Notes under the pieces: model-generated
What the model was told of the DNA's origin: nothing
The model's input: the letters and a program-made list of their open reading frames with translations, nothing else
Databases searched by the model: none
Program-made: the position numbers and the translations under genes
Origin: DAIDKA01 sp049792815
GTDB lineage: Bacteria > Pseudomonadota > Gammaproteobacteria > Steroidobacterales > Steroidobacteraceae
DNA length: 26,815 bases
Reading direction: 5' to 3'
NCBI GenBank assembly: GCA_049792815.1
Contig: JBARBG010000020.1
Coordinates: 1-26,815, forward strand
Part shown: positions 1-7,773 of the stretch, piece by piece
How positions within the stretch are numbered: the stretch's first letter is position 1
How the letters are laid out: every line of letters starts with the position of its first letter

Positions 1-789
1 GCCCTCGCCCGCGCCGGTTCGCGGCGCCGCAAGGTGGCGGCGGCGGCGCGCAATACCGATGAACGGCGTGGCGAGGAGCTGCAGGCGACCTTCAGACGCT
101 ATGTATCACCGCAGCTGGCCGACCGCATTCTGGACAGCTCGCGGTTGCGCGACAGCATTCTCACCGCGGCCGACATCCGCGCCCATGCGGTGGTCATGTT
201 CGCCGACCTGCGCGGCTTCACCGGCATCTCCGAGCGCCTGAGCCCGCATGAGGTGGTGCCGCTGCTCAATGAGTATTTCTCGTTGCTGACCGAGATCACC
301 TTCCAGCACGAGGGCACGGTGTTTCACATGGCCGGCGACTGCCTCATGGTTGGCTTCGGGGTGCCTTTCGAACAGAACGACAGCCCGCAGCGGGCGGTAC
401 GCGCCGCGCAGGAGATGCTCGATCGCTTTGCGCTGCTGGCTGACAGCTGGCGCACCCGCCTCAACATCGAGACCGGCCTGGGGATAGGCATCAACGAAGG
501 CGACGTGGTGGCGGGCAACGTGGGCTCCGCCATGTTCATGAACTACACCATCATTGGCGACGCCGTGAATGTGGCCGCGCGGCTGTGCCAGCGAGCCCGG
601 GCGGGTGAGATGGTGCTGTCGCGCGCACTCAAGCGCTCATTGGACGAGCGCGGCCATGACATCAACGCGGTGGAACTGCCCTCAATGACGCTGCGCGGAC
701 GTACCACGCCCATCGACATTTTCTGCGTGCCGATCAGCAAACGCCTGCATATCGTCGATGCCATGCCCGCGAGCCCGCTGCCGGCATGA
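1..789 (+). CDS. Class III adenylate/guanylate cyclase catalytic domain, 5'-truncated
   Basis: Would make a cyclic nucleotide second messenger from ATP or GTP. The reading frame is open from base 1, so the start and any N-terminal sensor or membrane domain lie outside the window; the GTG at 34 is only the first possible internal start. The segment ending in RRYVSPQLADRIL resembles the linker that precedes the cyclase domain in many bacterial sensor cyclases. In the catalytic domain the two metal-binding aspartates are present (FADLRGF, codon 205-207; AGDCLM, codon 337-339), and so is the N/R pair in VNVAARL. One oddity: the lysine usually found three residues before the GD of the second metal site is histidine here (codon 325-327), a position that helps select the base. 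Its stop overlaps the start of the next gene by 4 bases (ATGA), so the two are probably translationally coupled. The family is certain; the substrate is not. Confidence 0.93.
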   Translation, partial: ALARAGSRRRKVAAAARNTDERRGEELQATFRRYVSPQLADRILDSSRLRDSILTAADIRAHAVVMFADLRGFTGISERLSPHEVVPLLNEYFSLLTEITFQHEGTVFHMAGDCLMVGFGVPFEQNDSPQRAVRAAQEMLDRFALLADSWRTRLNIETGLGIGINEGDVVAGNVGSAMFMNYTIIGDAVNVAARLCQRARAGEMVLSRALKRSLDERGHDINAVELPSMTLRGRTTPIDIFCVPISKRLHIVDAMPASPLPA

Positions 790-1637
790 CGACCGCGGCC
801 GATACCACCAACCTCGCGCTGTTCTGCGATTTCGAGAACATCGCACTGGGCGTGCGCGATGCGCGCCTGACGCAGTTCGACATCAACCGGGTGCTGGAGC
901 GGCTGCTGCTCAAGGGCTCCATCGTCGTCAAGAAGGCCTACTGCGACTGGGAGCGGTACAAGGAATTCAAGGCCGGCATGCACCAAGCGGGCTTCGAGCT
1001 CATCGAGATTCCGCACGTCAAGCAGTCGGGCAAGAACTCCGCCGACATCCGCATGGTCGTCGACGCTTTGGACCTGTGCTACACCAAGCCGCATGTTGAG
1101 ACCTTTGTCATCATCAGCGGTGACTCTGACTTCTCGCCGCTGGTGGCGAAGCTGCGCGAGAACGACAAGGGCGTGATTGGCCTGGGGGTCAAGAACTCCA
1201 CTTCCGACCTGCTGATGGCCAGCTGCGATGAGTTCATCTATTACGATGACCTGGTGCGCGAGCAGAAGACACGGCGCACCGGACGGCGCAAGCCGGCGGC
1301 CCCAGCCGCAGCGGCGCCGGCGGCAACCAGCGCGTCATCGGAAACCCTGCCGCCGAAGGATGAGGATCGCGAACATGAGCGCGAGCACGATGCCTTCGAC
1401 CTGGTGCTCGCCACCATCGACGCGCTCATCGCCGAGCGCGGTGAGGACGAGAAAATCTGGGGCTCGATGGTCAAACAGGCGCTCAAGCGCCGCAAACCCG
1501 GCTTCAACGAAAGCTATTACGGCTTCCGCTCTTTCAACAAGCTGCTGGAGGAAGCAGCGGCGCGGCGGCTGCTCACACTGGAACGGGATGACAAATCAGG
1601 TGGCTACCTGATTCACAGCGTGGCCGACCCGGCCTGA
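786..1637 (+). CDS. NYN-domain (LabA/DUF88-like) protein with C-terminal OST-HTH/LOTUS domain
   Basis: A 283-residue predicted cytoplasmic protein. The N-terminal half is a NYN domain of the PIN-like nuclease fold, with acidic motifs at the expected places: LFCDFENIALG near the start, NSADIRMVVDALD in the middle and IISGDSDFSPLV after it. An Ala/Pro-rich charged linker (about residues 160-195) leads to a C-terminal domain of about 80 residues (AFDLVLATIDALI to GGYLIHSV) that matches the OST-HTH/LOTUS pattern, an RNA-binding winged helix. The family is thought to bind or cleave RNA; no substrate can be read from the sequence. The start overlaps the cyclase stop (ATGA) and the stop overlaps the next start (TGATG), which suggests one transcript for all three genes. 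The family assignment is firm and nuclease activity is inferred from family knowledge. Confidence 0.93.
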   Translation: MTTAADTTNLALFCDFENIALGVRDARLTQFDINRVLERLLLKGSIVVKKAYCDWERYKEFKAGMHQAGFELIEIPHVKQSGKNSADIRMVVDALDLCYTKPHVETFVIISGDSDFSPLVAKLRENDKGVIGLGVKNSTSDLLMASCDEFIYYDDLVREQKTRRTGRRKPAAPAAAAPAATSASSETLPPKDEDREHEREHDAFDLVLATIDALIAERGEDEKIWGSMVKQALKRRKPGFNESYYGFRSFNKLLEEAAARRLLTLERDDKSGGYLIHSVADPA

Positions 1638-2368
1638 TGACCCTGGTGGTCCTGTTCCTGGCGGCGCTGTGGGCGGGTGCCCAGAACGCGCTCGCCGGCG
1701 GCGGCTCATTCGTCACCCTGCCGGCACTGATGTTCACGGGAATGGATGCCCGTGCCGCCAACATCACCTCCACCATCGCGCTGTTTCCGGCCCAGATCGC
1801 CACCGCCCTCACCGGACGCAGCCTGGTCACCGGCGCCGCAGGACTCTCTTTCCCTGCCCTGGTCGGTATCAGCCTGCTCGGCGGCGCGATCGGCGCGGTG
1901 CTCCTGCTGGTGACGCCATCGAGTTTTTTCGCGCACCTGGTGCCGTGGCTGGTGCTGTTTGCGACCCTGGTCTTTGCCTGGGGCAGCTTTGCGCCCCGGC
2001 GCGACTCGCGGGCGCATCTGTCGCGCCAAGGCGCCGCGGGGGCCCAGTTCGCCATCGCCATCTATGGTGGCTACTTCGGCGGCGGTATCGGCTTTCTGAT
2101 GCTGGCCGCGCTCACCGCGGCGGGCCTGCTGATGCGCAACGCGGGCGCCACCAAGAATGCGCTGGCCGGCGTCATGAACGCCTCGGCCGTGCTGATTTTC
2201 GTGTTCTCCCCCGAGGTGCGCTGGCTGCAGGCGGGCATCGCCAGCGCGGGAGCCATCACCGGTGGCATCCTGGGCGGCCTGCTGCTGCACAAGCTCAACG
2301 AACGGCTGCTGCGCGTGGTCATCGTGCTGATCGGACTCGCGCTGACGATCGGCCTGTTCATCCGTTGA
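1637..2368 (+). CDS. TauE/SafE family (DUF81) membrane exporter
   Basis: A 243-residue integral membrane protein of the sulfite/sulfoacetate exporter TauE/SafE family. The N-terminal segment has the family signature: a hydrophobic helix followed by NALAGGGSFVTLPAL, then NITSTIALFP. A second GGYFGGGIGFLMLAAL motif in the middle marks the internal repeat. Roughly eight hydrophobic segments are visible, and the length is typical. The ATG at 1637 shares its A with the stop of the NYN gene. The terminal TGA (2366-2368) lies inside the TTGACA -35 element of the following nrd promoter. Members move small organic or inorganic sulfur anions or other carbon acids; the substrate here is unknown, and the coupled cyclase and NYN genes give no clue. 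Confidence 0.92.
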   Translation: MTLVVLFLAALWAGAQNALAGGGSFVTLPALMFTGMDARAANITSTIALFPAQIATALTGRSLVTGAAGLSFPALVGISLLGGAIGAVLLLVTPSSFFAHLVPWLVLFATLVFAWGSFAPRRDSRAHLSRQGAAGAQFAIAIYGGYFGGGIGFLMLAALTAAGLLMRNAGATKNALAGVMNASAVLIFVFSPEVRWLQAGIASAGAITGGILGGLLLHKLNERLLRVVIVLIGLALTIGLFIR

Positions 2369-2394
2369 CAGCCACCCCCCGACCACAATATCTT
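2365..2394 (+). promoter_or_regulatory. Candidate sigma-70 promoter of nrdAB
   Basis: A perfect TTGACA -35 (2365-2370) is followed after 18 bases by TATCTT (2389-2394), a four-of-six match to the -10 consensus. The predicted transcript start near 2401 falls just before the first riboswitch stem. The -35 overlaps the stop codon of the preceding gene, and the -10 is embedded in the NrdR-like palindrome, as expected of a repressible promoter. Read from sequence only. Confidence 0.6.
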
Positions 2395-2398
2395 GTGG
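2383..2398 (+). promoter_or_regulatory. NrdR box (ribonucleotide reductase repressor site)
   Basis: The 16 bases CCACAATATCTTGTGG match about 13 of 16 positions of the known NrdR-box consensus acaCwAtATaTwGtgt. They are the core of a longer perfect inverted repeat, GACCACAA-tatc-TTGTGGTC (2381-2400). NrdR is the nucleotide-sensing repressor of ribonucleotide reductase operons and normally binds a pair of boxes about three helical turns apart. I see only one clear box here. Its position over the -10 and directly ahead of nrdAB supports the call. Confidence 0.8.
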
Positions 2399-2402
2399 TC
2401 AA

Positions 2403-2603
2403 CAGCGGTGCCTACCCCAAGGGGTGGGCCTAAGAGGGAATCCGGTGCGGCGCACCAGCGCTAATTCCGGAGCTGCCCCGCAGCGGTAATCGGGAACGAC
2501 CGGCGCCATCGCACTAGGGTTTGCAAGAACCTCGGGAAGCGGCGTCCAGTAGCTCGCCCACACCAGGAGTGGGCCTGCCCGAGAGCCCGAAGACCTGCCG
2601 TTG
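2403..2603 (+). promoter_or_regulatory. Cobalamin (AdoCbl/B12) riboswitch aptamer
   Basis: Matches the conserved core of the cobalamin riboswitch in order. First comes a hairpin GCCTACCCC-aa-GGGGTGGGC (2410-2429). Next is the GGGAAtCCGGTG block (2436-2446), then the CCGGAGCTGCCCCGC segment followed by GCGGTAA (2467-2489). A GGGAAG element follows (2534-2539). The B12 box AGCCCGAAGACCTGCC (2584-2599) is last. It lies in the 358-base leader of nrdA, which otherwise holds no gene. Cobalamin binding normally switches off the downstream gene. B12 riboswitches in front of B12-independent isozymes are known where a B12-dependent isozyme also exists; the class Ia nrd operon of Streptomyces coelicolor is the reported precedent. 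The exact 5' and 3' ends are approximate. Confidence 0.95.
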
Positions 2604-2628
2604 TGACCGCGACGCCGCGGTAATGGTT

Positions 2629-2720
2629 CGGGCTCTCGTGGGAGGAGCTTCCGGAATCGGGTACGGCCTTACCTCCGTTGCACCCGGATTCCCTGCATTC
2701 CTCCCACCAACAGTGGGGGA
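2629..2720 (+). promoter_or_regulatory. Probable expression platform of the B12 riboswitch (translational)
   Basis: Three competing pairings are visible. CGGGCTCTCG (2629-2638) is a perfect 10-base complement of CGAGAGCCCG (2580-2589) in the B12-box arm. GTGGGAGGA (2638-2646) is a perfect complement of TCCTCCCAC (2699-2707), with GGAATC/GATTCC pairing inside that long hairpin. The same TCCTCCCAC can instead pair with GTGGGGG (2713-2719), the ribosome binding site of nrdA, through a CAACA loop. There is no U-run, so control of translation is more likely than termination. Which state is the cobalamin-bound one is inference. Confidence 0.6.
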
Positions 2721-2726
2721 TATGCA

Positions 2727-5123
2727 ATGACAACAGAAATGACCGCCGCGGCCGCCGCGCCCGGGGCACACCTTCAGTCCAGCTTCCGTCTGACTGCGCC
2801 CAATGCCGCACGCAATCCCATGGGCGTCACCAAGCGCAATGGCACCCGCGAACCGGTGGACGTCAACAAGATCGTGCGCGCCGTCACCCGCTGCTGCGAG
2901 CACCTGCATGATGTCGATCCGATGCGGGTGGCGCTCAAGACCATCGCCGGCCTGTACGACGGCGCGACCACGCGCGAGCTCGATGAGCTGTCGATCCGCA
3001 CCGCCGCCTCGTTCATTTTCGAGGAACCCGAATACTCAAAGCTGGCAGCGGGGCTGCTCAGTGCCTTCATCGACAAGGAGGTGCAGGGCCTGGGCGTGCA
3101 CTCCTTCTCGCAGTCCATCCGCCAGGGATTTGATGTGGGCCTGATCAATGAGCGGGTGCTGGCCTTCGTCGAAGCCAATGCCCGCAAGCTCAACGCGGCC
3201 ATCGATGCCACCCGCACCCAGCGGCTTGAATACTTCGGCCTGCGCACGCTCTATGACCGCTACCTGCTGCGCCACCCGACGCGCCGCAACGTGCTGGAAA
3301 ACCCGCAGTACTTCTGGATGCGCATCGCGGTCGCCCTGACGCCGGGTGTGCACGAGGCCATCGAGCTGTACCAGCTGTGCTCGGGGCTGGACTACATCCC
3401 AAGTTCCCCGACGCTGTTCAATGCCGGCACACGCCACGAACAGCTGTCCAGCTGTTTCCTGCTCGACTCGCCCGAGGATTCACTGGAGTCCATTTACGAT
3501 CGCTACAAGGATGTGGCGTTGCTGTCCAAGTTCTCAGGTGGCATCGGCATCGCCTGGCACCGGGTGCGCTCGGAAGGCTCGCTGATACGCGCCACCAACG
3601 GACTGTCCAACGGGATCGTTCCGTGGCTGAAGACCCTCGACTCCTCGGTGGCCGCAGTAAACCAGGGCGGCAAGCGCAAGGGGGCGGCCTGCGTCTACCT
3701 CGAACCCTGGCATGCCGATATCGAATCGTTCCTGGAACTGCGCGACAACACCGGCGATGACGGTCGACGCACCCATCACCTGAATCTGGCCAACTGGATC
3801 CCGGACCTGTTCATGCGGCGTGTGGAGGAGGACGGCCAATGGTCGCTGTTCGACCCCAGCACCGTGCCGGACCTGCCGGATCTGTTCGGGCCGGCCTTCG
3901 AGGCGGCCTACTGCCAGGCCGAGGCGCAGGGCCTGGCCCGCAAGACCCTGCGGGCGCGCGAACTGTATGGGCGGATGATGCGCACTCTGGCGCAGACCGG
4001 TAACGGCTGGATGACCTTCAAGGACAAATCCAACCGCGCCTGCAACCAGACCGCCCTGCCGGGTCACACCGTGCACCTGTCGAATCTGTGCACCGAAATC
4101 CTCGAAGTCACCAGTGGCGGGGAGACCGCCGTGTGCAATCTCGGCTCCATCAACCTCGCACACCACCTGGGCGCGGCGGGTTTGGACTTCGATAAGCTCG
4201 CGCACACCGTGGAAATCGCCGTGCGCCAGCTGGACCGGGTCATTGACCTGAACTTCTATCCGATTGGCACGGCGCGCTCCTCCAACATGCGCTGGCGCCC
4301 CGTGGGGCTGGGCATCATGGGACTGCAGGATGTGTTCTTCCGTCTGCGCCTGCCCTTCGACAGTGACGCCGCCCGCGCACTGTCCACGCGGATTTCCCGC
4401 ACCATCTACTTTCATGCCCTGCATAGCTCAATGCAGCTCGCCCGCGAGCACGGGCCGCATGAGACCTTTGCGCTGACCCGCGCGGCCCGCGGGCAACTGC
4501 AGCCCGAGGCCTGGGACGTGGTCCCGGATGCCGATCTGCCCTGGGCGACGCTGCGCGCGGACATCGCCGCGCATGGCTTGCGCAACAGTTTGCTGATCGC
4601 CATCGCACCGACGGCGACCATCGCCTCGATCGCCGGCTGCTATGAGTGCATCGAGCCGCAGATATCCAACCTCTTCAAGCGCGAAACCCTGTCCGGGGAC
4701 TTCCTGCAGGTGAACCGCTACCTGGTCGAGGAACTCAAGCAGCTGGGACTGTGGAGCGCGCAGCTGCGCGACGCCATCAAGCTCGCCGACGGGTCCATAC
4801 AGGGCCTGGAGGAGCTGCCGCAGGAACTGCGCGACATCTACCGCACGGCCTGGGAAGTGCCGATGCGGGCACTCATCGATCTGGCGGCCGAGCGCGGCGC
4901 CTACATCGACCAGAGCCAGTCGCTGAACCTGTTCATGGAAAATCCGGAAATCGGGCGCCTGTCCTCGATGTACATGTACGCCTGGAAACGCGGCCTCAAG
5001 ACCACCTACTACCTGCGTTCACGCCCGGCCACGCAAATCACCAAGACCACCGTGCGTGCCACCGAAGCACAGGCCATCGCCTGCTCCTTGGAAAATCCCG
5101 ACAGCTGCGAGGCCTGCCAATGA
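2727..5123 (+). CDS. nrdA: Class Ia ribonucleoside-diphosphate reductase, large (alpha) subunit
   Basis: Catalytic subunit that reduces ribonucleoside diphosphates to deoxyribonucleotides, with the radical supplied by NrdB. The protein has 798 residues. One ATP-cone, the allosteric activity domain, begins near VTKRNGTREPVDVNKIV (about 34-120). Active-site residues are visible: C243 in SSCFLL, the N453/C455/E457 set in SNLCTEI, and C470 in CNLGSINL. The radical-transfer pair Y761/Y762 is in TTYYLRSRP. The C-terminal redox tail ends SCEACQ with C794 and C797. This is a CxxC, where the E. coli enzyme has four residues between the cysteines. The start is set by GGGGGA at 2715-2720, six bases before the ATG. 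Control by both a B12 riboswitch and an NrdR box is read from the leader. The stop overlaps nrdB by 4 bases (ATGA). Confidence 0.98.
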   Translation: MTTEMTAAAAAPGAHLQSSFRLTAPNAARNPMGVTKRNGTREPVDVNKIVRAVTRCCEHLHDVDPMRVALKTIAGLYDGATTRELDELSIRTAASFIFEEPEYSKLAAGLLSAFIDKEVQGLGVHSFSQSIRQGFDVGLINERVLAFVEANARKLNAAIDATRTQRLEYFGLRTLYDRYLLRHPTRRNVLENPQYFWMRIAVALTPGVHEAIELYQLCSGLDYIPSSPTLFNAGTRHEQLSSCFLLDSPEDSLESIYDRYKDVALLSKFSGGIGIAWHRVRSEGSLIRATNGLSNGIVPWLKTLDSSVAAVNQGGKRKGAACVYLEPWHADIESFLELRDNTGDDGRRTHHLNLANWIPDLFMRRVEEDGQWSLFDPSTVPDLPDLFGPAFEAAYCQAEAQGLARKTLRARELYGRMMRTLAQTGNGWMTFKDKSNRACNQTALPGHTVHLSNLCTEILEVTSGGETAVCNLGSINLAHHLGAAGLDFDKLAHTVEIAVRQLDRVIDLNFYPIGTARSSNMRWRPVGLGIMGLQDVFFRLRLPFDSDAARALSTRISRTIYFHALHSSMQLAREHGPHETFALTRAARGQLQPEAWDVVPDADLPWATLRADIAAHGLRNSLLIAIAPTATIASIAGCYECIEPQISNLFKRETLSGDFLQVNRYLVEELKQLGLWSAQLRDAIKLADGSIQGLEELPQELRDIYRTAWEVPMRALIDLAAERGAYIDQSQSLNLFMENPEIGRLSSMYMYAWKRGLKTTYYLRSRPATQITKTTVRATEAQAIACSLENPDSCEACQ

Positions 5124-6133
5124 GCACGGCTGCGCGCCTGCTGGATGCCGGTTTTGATCTCACGCTGCGGCCCATGCGCTACCCGCGCTTCTACGAGATG
5201 TATCGCGGCGCCATCAAGAACACCTGGACCGTGGAGGAGATCGACTTCCAGATCGACCTCGGGCACCTGCGCACCCGCATGACCCCTGCCGAGCGGCATC
5301 TCATCGAGCGCCTGGTGGCCTTCTTCGCCACCGGCGACTCCATCGTGTCCAACAACCTCGTGATCAGCCTGTACCGGCATATCAATGCGCCCGAAGCGCG
5401 CATGTACCTGTCGCGTCAACTGTACGAGGAAGCGCTGCATGTGCAGTTCTACCTGACGCTGCTGGACAACTATGTCAGTGATCCGCAGCGCCGGGCGCAG
5501 GCCTTCGCGGCCATCGAAAACATCCCTTCGATACGTCGCAAGGCCCAGTTCTGCCAGCGCTGGATCGATGAGGTGGCGACACTGCCGCGCATCAACGACG
5601 CCGCCGACAAGCGTCGCTTCTTGCTGAACCTGACCTGCTTCGCCGCCTGCATCGAGGGGCTGTTCTTCTTCGGCGCCTTCGCCTATGTGTACTTCCTGCG
5701 CTCACGCGGCCTGCTGCCGGGGCTCGCGGCCGGCACCGCCTGGGTGTTCCGGGATGAAAGCGCCCACATGGCCTTCGCCTTCGAGGTCATCAGGACCGTA
5801 CGCGCCGAGGAGCCGGGGCTGTTTGATGCCGAATGGGCACGGCAGGTGGTGCAGATGATTGAAGAGGCCGTGGAGTGCGAAAGCGAATTTGCCGAAGACG
5901 TATTGGCCGGCGGGGTCGTCGGCCTGACGCGCGCCGAGATGCGCAGCTATCTGGAATACGTGGCCGACCAGCGTCTGGCCATGCTCGGCTTGCCGCAGCG
6001 CTACAATGCCCGCAACCCCTTTGCCTTCATGGAACTCCAGGACGTCCAGGAACTGACCAATTTCTTTGAACGCCGGGTGTCGGCCTACCAGGTGGGGGTC
6101 AAGGGCGAGATTTGCTTCGACGCGGCATTCTAG
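5120..6133 (+). CDS. nrdB: Class Ia ribonucleoside-diphosphate reductase, small (beta) subunit
   Basis: A 337-residue diiron subunit that holds the tyrosyl radical and passes it to NrdA. Metal ligands are visible in order: D73 (ATGDSIV), E104 and H107 (EEALHVQFY), E179 (ACIEGLFFFG), and E213 and H216 (RDESAHMAF). Y111 sits four residues after H107, the place of the radical tyrosine Y122 of E. coli NrdB, so this looks like a tyrosyl-radical subunit rather than a class Ic type with the tyrosine replaced. The C-terminus (EICFDAAF) would be the tail that docks on NrdA. The frame is open far upstream, but the ATG at 5120, in an ATGA overlap with the nrdA stop, gives the expected N-terminus. It is translationally coupled to nrdA and so falls under the same leader control. 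Confidence 0.98.
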   Translation: MSTAARLLDAGFDLTLRPMRYPRFYEMYRGAIKNTWTVEEIDFQIDLGHLRTRMTPAERHLIERLVAFFATGDSIVSNNLVISLYRHINAPEARMYLSRQLYEEALHVQFYLTLLDNYVSDPQRRAQAFAAIENIPSIRRKAQFCQRWIDEVATLPRINDAADKRRFLLNLTCFAACIEGLFFFGAFAYVYFLRSRGLLPGLAAGTAWVFRDESAHMAFAFEVIRTVRAEEPGLFDAEWARQVVQMIEEAVECESEFAEDVLAGGVVGLTRAEMRSYLEYVADQRLAMLGLPQRYNARNPFAFMELQDVQELTNFFERRVSAYQVGVKGEICFDAAF

Positions 6134-6198
6134 GCTGTAACACAGCAGCCCCGCCGCGGGTGTAGCATCGCGCGAGGCTTTGAAGGGGGGGATGACGC

Positions 6199-7695
6199 AT
6201 GGCCGACAGCTTCCTGTCACGGTCCCGGACCATTGCCGGTCCGGGTTTCAATCGCTGGCTGGTGCCACCCGCCGCACTGTGTATCCATCTGTGCATCGGG
6301 CAGGCCTACGCATTCAGTGTCTTCAACCTGCCGCTCACCAAGCTCCTGGGAATCAGCCACTCGGTTACCGGTGACTGGAAACTGACCGACGTCGGCTGGA
6401 TTTTCTCCATTGCCATCGTGTTCCTCGGCGCCTCCGCGGCAGTCTTCGGGCGCTGGGTCGAGGATGGTGGGCCGCGGCGCGCAATGTTCGCGGCCGGACT
6501 GTGTTTTGGTCTGGGCTTCGTGGTCGCTGCCGTGGGCGTGAATCTGCACCAGCTGTGGCTGGTGTTCCTGGGGTACGGGGTGCTCGGCGGTTGCGGACTC
6601 GGTCTGGGATACATCTCGCCGGTCTCAACGTTGATGAAATGGTTCCCCGATCGTCCCGGAATGGCCACCGGCATGGCCATCATGGGCTTCGGCGGCGGCG
6701 CGTTCATCGCCTCACCGCTGTCGGTGTGGCTGATGCAGAAGTTCTCGAGCCCGGCGCACGTGGGAGTCAGCGAGGCCTTCCTCGTCCTGGGCGCCGGCTA
6801 TTTTGTATTCATGATGATTGGTGCGGCGCTGGTGCGGGTGCCGGGAGCGGACTTCAAGCCCGCCGTGGTCGCTGCCCACCCACGCTCCACCACGCCCGAT
6901 GTGTATGTCTATGACGCATTGCGGACGCCGCAGTTCTGGCTGCTGTGGGGCGTGCTGTGCTTGAATGTCACCGCCGGCATCGGGGTGTTGGGCCAGGCCT
7001 CGCCCATGAGCCAGGAGATCTTCCCTGGACGGGTCACGGCCGTGGCCGCCGCCGGCTTTGTCGGCCTGCTGAGCCTGTTCAACATGGCGGGCAGGTTTTT
7101 CTGGGCGTCCACCTCGGACCTGATCGGGCGCCGCAATACCTATTTCTGCTTCTTCCTGCTGGGTATTGTGCTCTATGCCTTGGTGCCGCATACCGGTGCC
7201 ATCGGCAGCGTGACGCTGTTCGTGGCCTGCTTCGCCATCATCCTCAGCATGTACGGCGGGGGTTTCGCCACCATCCCGGCCTATCTGCGCGACCTGTTCG
7301 GAACCCGCTATGTGGGGGCCATCCATGGCATGCTGATCACCGCCTGGTCCGTGGCGGGCGTACTGGGGCCGGTGCTGGTCAACTACATCCGCCAGTACCA
7401 GATCGATCATGGGATCGCGAAGGCCGAGTCCTACAACATCACCATGTACATCATGGCCGGGTTGCTGGTGGTGGGCCTGATCTGCAATTTCCTGGTCACC
7501 GCGGTCGATGCGCGCTTCCATATGAAGATCGACGCGGGCGGGACCACCCCGGCCGCGGCCGCGCCGGTGGGTGCGCTAGCCGCTCCCACCCGCTCGGCAC
7601 CCGTGCTGGTATTCCTGGCCTGGGCGCTGGTGGGCGTGCCGCTGCTCTGGGGCGTCTACGAGACGCTCCTCAATGCGATGAAACTCTTCAAGTAG
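6199..7695 (+). CDS. MFS transporter, oxalate/formate antiporter (OFA) family
   Basis: A 498-residue inner-membrane secondary transporter with about twelve hydrophobic segments. The N-terminal WLVPPAALCIHLCIGQAYAFSVF and the PVSTLMKWFPDRPGMATGMAIMGFGGGA stretch (6625-6711) are typical of OFA proteins, which exchange or take up small carboxylates; the substrate here is unknown. GAAGGGGGGG at 6181-6190 sets the ATG at 6199. The protein ends with an extra hydrophobic segment after an Ala/Pro linker (about residues 469-498, LVGVPLLWGVYETLLNAMKLF). That tail resembles the short single-helix companion peptides sometimes encoded beside OFA transporters, here apparently fused. It follows nrdB by 65 bases on the same strand, but no functional link to DNA synthesis is evident. 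Confidence 0.92.
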   Translation: MADSFLSRSRTIAGPGFNRWLVPPAALCIHLCIGQAYAFSVFNLPLTKLLGISHSVTGDWKLTDVGWIFSIAIVFLGASAAVFGRWVEDGGPRRAMFAAGLCFGLGFVVAAVGVNLHQLWLVFLGYGVLGGCGLGLGYISPVSTLMKWFPDRPGMATGMAIMGFGGGAFIASPLSVWLMQKFSSPAHVGVSEAFLVLGAGYFVFMMIGAALVRVPGADFKPAVVAAHPRSTTPDVYVYDALRTPQFWLLWGVLCLNVTAGIGVLGQASPMSQEIFPGRVTAVAAAGFVGLLSLFNMAGRFFWASTSDLIGRRNTYFCFFLLGIVLYALVPHTGAIGSVTLFVACFAIILSMYGGGFATIPAYLRDLFGTRYVGAIHGMLITAWSVAGVLGPVLVNYIRQYQIDHGIAKAESYNITMYIMAGLLVVGLICNFLVTAVDARFHMKIDAGGTTPAAAAPVGALAAPTRSAPVLVFLAWALVGVPLLWGVYETLLNAMKLFK

Positions 7696-7773
7696 GATTG
7701 CGCGGCCGCGCGCTTGCGGCGCTGCAGAATGCCGGCACCCCAAACAGGTGCCGGCATGCCGGTGGGTACCGGT

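Noticed and set aside
2521..2730. Open frames on both strands inside the nrd leader (69-131 codons)
   Set aside because: They coincide with the cobalamin riboswitch and its expression platform, have no recognisable protein features, and are explained by the RNA structure.
2722..2730. ATG CAA TGA mini-frame overlapping the nrdA start
   Set aside because: Two codons; it most likely arises by chance next to the ribosome binding site. Noted because it could in principle affect initiation.
3534..4424. 296-codon minus-strand frame within nrdA
   Set aside because: Shadow of the nrdA coding strand in GC-rich DNA; no domain and fully inside a conserved gene.
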